Shown piece by piece: positions 6,732 to 11,243 of a stretch of DNA of 11,243 nucleotides (its first letter is position 1; each line of letters starts with the position of its first letter). Both the position numbers and the translations under genes were made by a program. This DNA comes from an uncultured Thalassolituus sp. GTDB taxonomy: Bacteria > Pseudomonadota > Gammaproteobacteria > Pseudomonadales > Oceanobacteraceae. Location: the NCBI GenBank assembly GCA_913054055.1, contig CAJXIT010000084.1:1-11243 (forward strand), written 5' to 3'. A model generated the notes under the pieces. That model saw only the letters and a list, made by a program, of their open reading frames with translations. It did no database searches and was not told where the DNA came from.

Positions 6732-9140
6732 TTATTCTGATGTTTCTTTTGCTCGTGCTTCGGCTTCAAGGCGACGGCGTTTAACTTCCCTTGGGTCGTT
6801 ATATGCTCGTCCAGGTGTGCCGCTTGAAGCAGGTTTTACTTCGGGTGCTTTAGTTTCTGCTTTTGGTGTAGCGGCTTTCGCTTCTACCTTAGTTTCAGGT
6901 TTAGCTTCGGCTTTTACTGGGGTTTCTGCTTTTACTTCTGGTTTAGCAGGAGCAGTTGGTTTTGATTCAGTTGCAATGGGCTTATTAACTTGCTCGTTGC
7001 TTGGCGCTTTTACTGCTTCTTGTTTAGGAGCCTCTTGCTTAGCTGTTTCAGGCTTGGCAGGAGCGGCTGGCTTAGGGTTTGTATTTTCAATGTCAGCCAC
7101 TTTGCGAGTGACGTTCTCATCTAACTTAGCCGTTTGGTTCGAGCGGTTACGACGACGTGCATTGTTGTTGCCTTTGTTTTCAGAAGAACGCTCGTTACGA
7201 TTATCATTATTGCGATCGTTACCGCGTTCATTATTGCGCTCATTGCGACTTTCGTTGCGACTTTCGTTGCGACTTTCGTTGCGATCGCGACGTTGTTCAG
7301 AGCGGTTGTCTTTATTGCGACTATTGCGATTGTTATTGTTGTTGCGGTTATTGCTGCGATTACCGTTATTGTTGCGGTTGTTCGCACGGTTTTGCTGTGG
7401 TCGACCGTTACGGTTATTGCTGTTGCGCTTGTTTTTGGTGTTTTTGGCAGCTGGTTTTTTCTTTGGTTCTTCTTCGGCTGAGAAGATTGATCCAATTGCA
7501 GAGGCTAGCTTGCTAAATAAACCAGGTTCTTTTACTTCTTTTTTAACTGGAGCAGGTGCGCGTTTGTTAGAAACAGACTTAACAGCTGCTGTTTCTTTAA
7601 CGGCCGCTGGAGAGGCTTCTGCTGCCAATTCTTTTTCATATTTAATTTCAAAGCTAACTTGGTCAGCGACGTTGTCGTTTTCGCGAACTCGTAATACTTC
7701 AAAATGCGGTGTTTGGAAGTTAGGATTTGGAATGATTGCGATTTGAGTGTTATGACGTTTCTCAATATCAATGATTTCGTTGCGCTTATCATTCGTTAGG
7801 AATGTGCTCACTTCAAGCGGTGCAATTACACGCACTTGAGACGTGTTGTCTTTAGTGGCTTCTTCTTCGATTAAGCGAATTAAAGATAGGCTTAGTGAGC
7901 GCATGTCACGCACAACCCCAGTGCCTTCACAGCGAGGACAAACGTGTCCACTGGTTTCGCCTAGTGAAGGGCGTAAACGCTGACGAGACATTTCTAGTAA
8001 GCCGAAGCGAGAGATGCGGCCAACTTGAACGCGGGCGCGGTCAATTTCTAGGGCATCTTTAACTTGGTTTTCTACGGCTCTTTGGTTTTTGTTCGACGTC
8101 ATATCAATGAAGTCGATAACGATTAGGCCGCCAATGTCGCGTAGGCGTAATTGACGTGCAATTTCATCAGCCGCTTCAAGGTTAGTATTGACCGCGGTGT
8201 CTTCGATATCAGAACCCTTGGTAGAGCGAGAAGAGTTAATATCGATAGAAATAAGGGCTTCAGTGGTATCAATAACGATTGAGCCACCTGAAGGCAGTTT
8301 AACTTCACGTTGGAACGCTGTTTCGATTTGCGCTTCGATTTGGTATCGGCTAAATAGTGGAGTGGTGTCCTGGTAAAGCTTAATTTTGTTTTCGTACTGA
8401 GGCATAACTTGTTGAACAAAGCTTAATGCTTCTTCAAAAACAGCTTTGTCATCAATAAGCACTTCGCCGATGTCTTGGCGTAAGTAGTCGCGTATAGCGC
8501 GAATCACCACATTGCTTTCTTGAAGCAATAGGCAAGGGGCTTCACGGCGGTCGTTAGCGCCTTTGATGGCATCCCATAATTGGCAAAGGTAATCCAGATC
8601 CCATTGTAGGTCTTGAGATTCACGGCCAATACCAGCGGTGCGAACGATTACGCCCATGTTGTTAGGAACCGTTACGTCACGCATGGCGTCACGAATTTGG
8701 TTGCGCTCATCACCTTCGATGCGACGAGAGATGCCGCCGGCACGGGCATTATTTGGCATGACCACAAGATAGCGACCAGCAAGGCTGATCATTGTGGTTA
8801 AGGCTGCGCCTTTGTTGCCACGTTCTTCTTTGTCTACTTGAACGATGACTTCTTGACCTTCTTCGATCACATCCTTGATGTTTGGGCGACCAGAAACAGA
8901 GGTTTTAAAGTATTCGCGAGAAATTTCTTTAAGGGGGAGGAAGCCATGGCGTTCTGCGCCAAAGTCTACAAAAGCCGCTTCTAAGCTTGGCTCAATTCGG
9001 GTGATTTTCCCTTTGTAGATGTTCGCTTTCTTTTGTTGGCGAGTGGTTGGTTCGATGTCTAGATCGTATAGGCGCTGTCCATCGACAAGCGCAACGCGCA
9101 GCTCTTCCTGCTGTGTCGCGTTGATTAGCATTCTTTTCAT
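6732..9140 (-). CDS. rne: Ribonuclease E, degradosome scaffold
   Basis: RNase E is the essential endonuclease that starts decay of most mRNAs and processes rRNA and tRNA precursors; it sits at the inner membrane and scaffolds the RNA degradosome. The start is ATG 9140, giving MKRMLINATQQEELRVALVD, nearly identical to E. coli; a TTG 33 bases upstream in frame is rejected. The length is 802 residues, shorter than E. coli's 1061. The catalytic half holds an S1 domain (about 35-125), Asp300 (SIDINSSR) and Asp343 (VIDFIDMT), matching the metal-binding Asp303 and Asp346, and the zinc-link CPRCEGTG (401-408). GLFSKLASAIGSIFS (540-554) looks like the amphipathic membrane-targeting helix. The tail has an Asn/Arg-rich RNA-binding region (570-670), an Ala/Pro/Lys/Glu-rich spacer (685-770) and a conserved-looking end, GRAYNDPREVKRRR (777-790). 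A long structured leader precedes it. Confidence 0.98.
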   Translation of the reverse strand: MKRMLINATQQEELRVALVDGQRLYDLDIEPTTRQQKKANIYKGKITRIEPSLEAAFVDFGAERHGFLPLKEISREYFKTSVSGRPNIKDVIEEGQEVIVQVDKEERGNKGAALTTMISLAGRYLVVMPNNARAGGISRRIEGDERNQIRDAMRDVTVPNNMGVIVRTAGIGRESQDLQWDLDYLCQLWDAIKGANDRREAPCLLLQESNVVIRAIRDYLRQDIGEVLIDDKAVFEEALSFVQQVMPQYENKIKLYQDTTPLFSRYQIEAQIETAFQREVKLPSGGSIVIDTTEALISIDINSSRSTKGSDIEDTAVNTNLEAADEIARQLRLRDIGGLIVIDFIDMTSNKNQRAVENQVKDALEIDRARVQVGRISRFGLLEMSRQRLRPSLGETSGHVCPRCEGTGVVRDMRSLSLSLIRLIEEEATKDNTSQVRVIAPLEVSTFLTNDKRNEIIDIEKRHNTQIAIIPNPNFQTPHFEVLRVRENDNVADQVSFEIKYEKELAAEASPAAVKETAAVKSVSNKRAPAPVKKEVKEPGLFSKLASAIGSIFSAEEEPKKKPAAKNTKNKRNSNNRNGRPQQNRANNRNNNGNRSNNRNNNNNRNSRNKDNRSEQRRDRNESRNESRNESRNERNNERGNDRNNDNRNERSSENKGNNNARRRNRSNQTAKLDENVTRKVADIENTNPKPAAPAKPETAKQEAPKQEAVKAPSNEQVNKPIATESKPTAPAKPEVKAETPVKAEAKPETKVEAKAATPKAETKAPEVKPASSGTPGRAYNDPREVKRRRLEAEARAKETSE
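7245..7284. repeat. 12-bp tandem repeat inside rne
   Basis: GCGACTTTCGTT occurs three times in tandem (7245-7256, 7257-7268, 7269-7280), plus four bases of a fourth copy. On the rne strand it encodes repeated Asn-Glu-Ser-Arg units near residues 621-633. Because the unit is a multiple of three, copy changes would not break the frame. Confidence 0.9.
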
Positions 9141-9149
9141 GTATAGCTC

Positions 9150-9201
9150 ATATTTATGCGTTCGAGAACACAAGGGCTGAGCGAATCAAAATATTTATGC
9201 G
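9150..9201 (-). repeat. Two 11-base direct repeats in the rne leader
   Basis: CGCATAAATAT, read on the rne strand, occurs at 9201-9191 and again at 9160-9150, starts 41 bases apart. The second copy ends ten bases before the rne ATG, next to the weak GAGCT ribosome binding site. Such A/U-rich single-stranded stretches are the kind of site RNase E cuts, so autoregulation through them is possible but inferred. Confidence 0.6.
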
Positions 9202-9307
9202 TGCTTTGTGTGAATCTTTTATACCGATATTAGGAATGACTGCATTCCACACAGGGGTGTTTTAGTGGCTTGTTCTTTAATCGCCTAACACCAACACGAA
9301 ACATAAG

Positions 9308-9337
9308 CTGATATAGCAAGACCCCTTGCTTCATCAG
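9308..9337 (-). other. Hairpin with symmetric internal loop in the rne leader
   Basis: On the rne strand CTGAT and ATCAG form an outer 5-bp stem, a 2x2 internal loop follows, then AGCAAG and CTTGCT form an inner 6-bp stem closed by a four-base loop. It is the most regular structure in the leader. The E. coli rne leader also has a hairpin with an internal loop that senses RNase E (hp2), but I cannot show homology by eye. Confidence 0.6.
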
Positions 9338-9356
9338 AACGTATCATTTTTATAAT
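9326..9356 (+). promoter_or_regulatory. Candidate promoter for rluC
   Basis: A perfect TATAAT lies at 9351-9356. The best -35 is TTGCTT at 9326-9331, with a long 19-base spacer. Transcription would start near 9363 and leave about 180 untranslated bases before rluC. No better + strand promoter was found closer to the gene. Confidence 0.5.
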
Positions 9357-9485
9357 TTGTCGGTCTTTTTTGCCGGCAAATACCAAATTTTTGGGAAGTT
9401 TCTATCTAACACTTCCTAACTTACGTTATCATCCGGGCCCATTGTTGTTCAGGGTTAATGACCCTAGGCGCATCCGGAACTGCTG

Positions 9486-9513
9486 AATATAGCAAATAAT
9501 AGCAAAGCGTCAA
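9486..9513 (-). promoter_or_regulatory. Promoter of rne
   Basis: On the - strand TTGACG (9513-9508) and TATATT (9491-9486) are separated by 16 bases, close to the sigma-70 consensus. The predicted start is near 9479-9480, right at the first hairpin of the leader. It lies inside the predicted 5' untranslated region of rluC. Confidence 0.75.
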
Positions 9514-9530
9514 ACTGCTTTTTCTTAACT

Positions 9531-9545
9531 ATGAGTTTTATATGA
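9531..9545 (+). other. Four-codon reading frame overlapping the rluC start
   Basis: ATG AGT TTT ATA TGA (Met-Ser-Phe-Ile-stop) ends in TGA at 9543-9545, overlapping the rluC ATG (9542-9544) as ATGA, the arrangement used for coupled translation. No ribosome binding site precedes it, so chance is quite possible. Confidence 0.25.
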
Positions 9546-10498
9546 CTGAAAATTCTAAGCGAGCCGTGATTTTCGAAGAAGTGAGTGAAGATTATGTGGG
9601 TCAGCGTCTTGATAACTTCCTGATGTCGCGCATTAAAGGTGCACCTAAGTCGCTGATTTATAGAATTATACGTAAAGGCGAGGTTCGGGTTAATAAGGGG
9701 CGCACCAAACCTGACTATAAAGTGTCCTTAGGTGATGTTGTACGCATCCCCCCTGTTAGGGTGAAGGAGGCTTCTGAGCCTGCCAATGTTCCAAATAAGA
9801 TGGCAGCGGATATTGAAAAAGCCATTATTTTTGAAGATGACTACTTGTTGGCGGTTAATAAACCTCGTGGTATGGCTGTTCATGGTGGCAGTGGTATCAG
9901 CCTGGGTTTAATAGAGGCGTTAAGGGTAATAAGGCCCCAGTGTAAGCGTTTAGAGTTAGTGCATAGGTTGGATAGAGATACGTCCGGTGTGATTTTGGTG
10001 GCTAAGAAGCGCACAACCTTGGTTGCGCTTCATAAAATGTTGCAAAATAAATCGGGCATGAAAAAGCGATACTTGGCTTTGGTTTATGGTAATTGGCCAA
10101 AACATTTAAAAGATGTCACCGTTCCTTTGATCAAGAATGAATTGAAATCAGGAGAGCGGGTGGTGAAAGCTTCTCAAGAGGGTAAGCCTTGTCATACTCG
10201 TTATTCTTTGGAACGTCGATTTGAAGAGCACACTTTAATTAATGCGGAGCCGGTAACGGGTCGAACTCATCAAATTAGAGTGCATTGTCAGTTCAGTGGG
10301 TACTCTATTGTGGGGGATGATAAATATGCTTCGGATGAGCAATTAAAGTCATCTAAAAAGCAGGGTGCGAAAAGAATGTTTTTGCATGCCCAGTCTTTAC
10401 GATTTAAGCATCCGCAAACAGAAGAAAGTATGTTTATTGAGGCGCCATTGGATGAGGCGTATCGAGATTTTTTAAATGGCCTTGTGGCAATTAATTAG
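9542..10498 (+). CDS. rluC: 23S rRNA pseudouridine synthase RluC
   Basis: RluC converts uridines 955, 2504 and 2580 of 23S rRNA (E. coli numbering) to pseudouridine in the large ribosomal subunit. The 318-residue product is almost the E. coli length (319). An S4 RNA-binding domain covers about 18-80 (GQRLDNFL, then SLIYRIIRKGEVRVNKGRT). The catalytic motif HRLDRDTSG is at 141-149 with the nucleophile Asp144, the same number as in E. coli. NKPRGMAVHGG (106-116) and GRTHQIRVHC, further on, complete the RsuA/RluA-family core. The ATG at 9542 has only a weak GAG six bases upstream. Head-to-head placement with rne and the HAD gene downstream is common in gammaproteobacteria and supports RluC over RluD or RluA. 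Confidence 0.95.
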   Translation: MTENSKRAVIFEEVSEDYVGQRLDNFLMSRIKGAPKSLIYRIIRKGEVRVNKGRTKPDYKVSLGDVVRIPPVRVKEASEPANVPNKMAADIEKAIIFEDDYLLAVNKPRGMAVHGGSGISLGLIEALRVIRPQCKRLELVHRLDRDTSGVILVAKKRTTLVALHKMLQNKSGMKKRYLALVYGNWPKHLKDVTVPLIKNELKSGERVVKASQEGKPCHTRYSLERRFEEHTLINAEPVTGRTHQIRVHCQFSGYSIVGDDKYASDEQLKSSKKQGAKRMFLHAQSLRFKHPQTEESMFIEAPLDEAYRDFLNGLVAIN

Positions 10499-10530
10499 TA
10501 ATTAATCATTTAAGTACAAAGTATATAGAT

Positions 10531-11184
10531 ATGAAATACCAAGCAATAATTTTTGATTGGGATGGTACGCTGGTTGATTCCACTGGTCGTATTGTTGAGT
10601 CCATGCAGTTAGCGTCTCGTGAAGCGCAATTGAGTGCGCTTTCGGATTTTGAAATTAAGCAGATTATTGGCTTGGGGTTACCAGAGGCAATTTGTCAGTT
10701 GTGGCCTGAGTTGAAGGGGAGTGATCTTCAGGTAAATAATATGCGGGCTTTATATAATAAGTATTTTATGGGAGAGGCTCGGCCGGCCGTTAAATTTTTT
10801 GAGCATGCGGATGTGTTGTTGGATAACTTATCAAAAGCAAGCTTAGACCTAGCAGTGGCCACTGGGAAGAGTCGTGCAGGGTTGGATAAAGCGTTTAGAG
10901 AGCTAAAAACAGGGCATTTGTTTGCAGATAGTCGTTGTGCAGATGAGACAAAGTCAAAGCCTCATCCTCTTATGTTGGAGGAGTTGTCAGGTGCCTTGGG
11001 GGTTGAGCCTGATGCCATGTTGATGGTGGGAGATACAACGTTTGATTTAGATATGGCAAAAGCGGCAGGGGTTGATAGTATCGGAATTACTCATGGTGCT
11101 CATGCTCAAGATAAGCTAGAAAACAGTGGGCCAATTCATATGGTTCATGATTTAAAAGAATTAAATGAATGGCTGCTTAGCTAG
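10531..11184 (+). CDS. HAD-IA family hydrolase, phosphoglycolate-phosphatase-like
   Basis: A 217-residue soluble protein of the haloacid dehalogenase superfamily, probably a small-molecule phosphatase. All four motifs are present: DWDGTLVDS with nucleophile Asp9 and acid/base Asp11; Thr111 in AVATGKS; Lys143 in KSKPHP; and the magnesium ligands Asp168 and Asp172 in GDTTFDLDMAKAAG. The insert after motif I (about 17-85) is a helical cap, as in Gph-like subfamily IA. The substrate cannot be read from sequence. It starts 32 bases after rluC with a weak ribosome binding site and is probably co-transcribed. From memory, the rne-rluC-HAD order is also found in Pseudomonas, where a signal peptide peptidase gene follows; here the window ends before the next gene. 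Confidence 0.9.
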   Translation: MKYQAIIFDWDGTLVDSTGRIVESMQLASREAQLSALSDFEIKQIIGLGLPEAICQLWPELKGSDLQVNNMRALYNKYFMGEARPAVKFFEHADVLLDNLSKASLDLAVATGKSRAGLDKAFRELKTGHLFADSRCADETKSKPHPLMLEELSGALGVEPDAMLMVGDTTFDLDMAKAAGVDSIGITHGAHAQDKLENSGPIHMVHDLKELNEWLLS

Positions 11185-11217
11185 AATCAAAAATAGTGCT
11201 GATTTTGTTTAGGTTAA

Positions 11218-11240
11218 TAAAGAAATAGGTAAAGAAATAG
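11218..11240 (+). repeat. Short tandem repeat after the HAD gene
   Basis: TAAAGAAATAG occurs at 11218-11228 and 11230-11240, a 12-base period. It is A/G-rich and close to the window end, so it may be the leader or ribosome-binding region of a gene beginning just outside. No terminator separates it from the HAD gene. Confidence 0.5.
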
Positions 11241-11243
11241 AAT

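Larger units (their letters stand above)
9141..9480 (-). promoter_or_regulatory. Structured rne 5' leader, probable autoregulatory region
   Basis: From the predicted start near 9480, the rne mRNA would carry about 340 untranslated bases, close to the 361-nt E. coli leader through which RNase E controls its own mRNA. Hairpins in transcript order: 9478-9432 (TCCGG/CCGGA, then GCC/GGC, then AGGGT/ACCCT); 9416-9394 (6 bp); 9394-9383 (5 bp); 9380-9369 (palindrome TTTGCCGGCAAA); 9337-9308 (5 bp plus 6 bp around a 2x2 internal loop); 9292-9256 (GGTGTT/AACACC with inner GGC/GCC); and 9248-9233 (6-bp stem, four-base loop). Two A/U-rich repeats follow. The stems are read directly from sequence; the regulatory role is inferred from E. 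coli. No ORF with a good start was seen in this gap. Confidence 0.65.

Noticed and set aside
7245..7284. Tandem repeats considered as a CRISPR array or integration site
   Set aside because: The unit is 12 bases with no spacers and lies inside the rne coding frame.
7121..7516. Other overlapping open frames on both strands within the Asn/Arg-rich part of rne
   Set aside because: Simple-sequence codons leave all frames open; the products are Thr/Ala/Ile- or Cys/Tyr-rich repeats and carry no start signals. The rne frame explains the region.
6649..7746. A 365-codon open frame on the + strand opposite the 3' part of rne
   Set aside because: It is the antisense shadow of the low-complexity RNase E tail: the translation is Ser/Leu/Arg-rich repeats with no recognisable domain, it reads through the rne terminator hairpin, and no proper ribosome binding site was seen.
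9141..9173. An 11-residue N-terminal extension of RNase E from a TTG at 9173
   Set aside because: The ATG at 9140 gives the MKRMLINATQQEELR start found in RNase E proteins; the extension resembles nothing in the family and comes from the leader.

Overview
The window looks like chromosomal core DNA from a marine-type gammaproteobacterium, possibly of the Oceanospirillales/Pseudomonas side. The basis is protein-level: RNase E, RluC, SthA, Prc, ApbE and NqrM all resemble gammaproteobacterial versions, the sequence is fairly AT-rich, and ApbE and NqrM imply a sodium-pumping NADH:quinone oxidoreductase (Na+-NQR) elsewhere in the genome. The genus cannot be fixed from this sequence. I found no rRNA, tRNA, CRISPR array, insertion sequence, integrase or attachment site.

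Layout. On the + strand, positions 1-366 hold the C-terminal end of an AEC-family membrane carrier. A DUF4062-type protein of unknown function follows (386-1315) and ends at a clear intrinsic terminator (1340-1361). Next is a cluster of NADH/flavin genes: apbE (1498-2505), nqrM (2518-2751) and sthA (2822-4216). sthA converges on prc, a periplasmic tail-specific protease on the - strand (4374-6434), and a bidirectional terminator lies between them (4309-4347). rne, encoding RNase E, follows on the - strand (6732-9140) with its own terminator at 6688-6716. rne is divergent from rluC (9542-10498) and a HAD-family phosphatase gene (10531-11184).

How the genes fit together. ApbE attaches FMN to Na+-NQR subunits, NqrM is needed for maturation of the same complex, and SthA balances NADH and NADPH, so 1498-4216 is a respiratory/redox module. 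The rne-rluC-HAD group is an RNA-processing and ribosome-modification neighbourhood with a familiar gene order. Prc is an independent envelope-maintenance gene.

Most notable non-coding stretch. The 401-base gap between rne and rluC holds a strong predicted rne promoter pointing left (9486-9513). It would make a leader of about 340 nt full of hairpins, much like the autoregulatory rne leader of E. coli. A TATAAT-type candidate promoter for rluC lies inside that leader region, so the two divergent transcripts may overlap antisense at their 5' ends.

I see no convincing new multi-gene system. The best candidates for something undescribed are the DUF4062 protein with a winged-helix-like tail and the architecture of the rne/rluC divergent leader.
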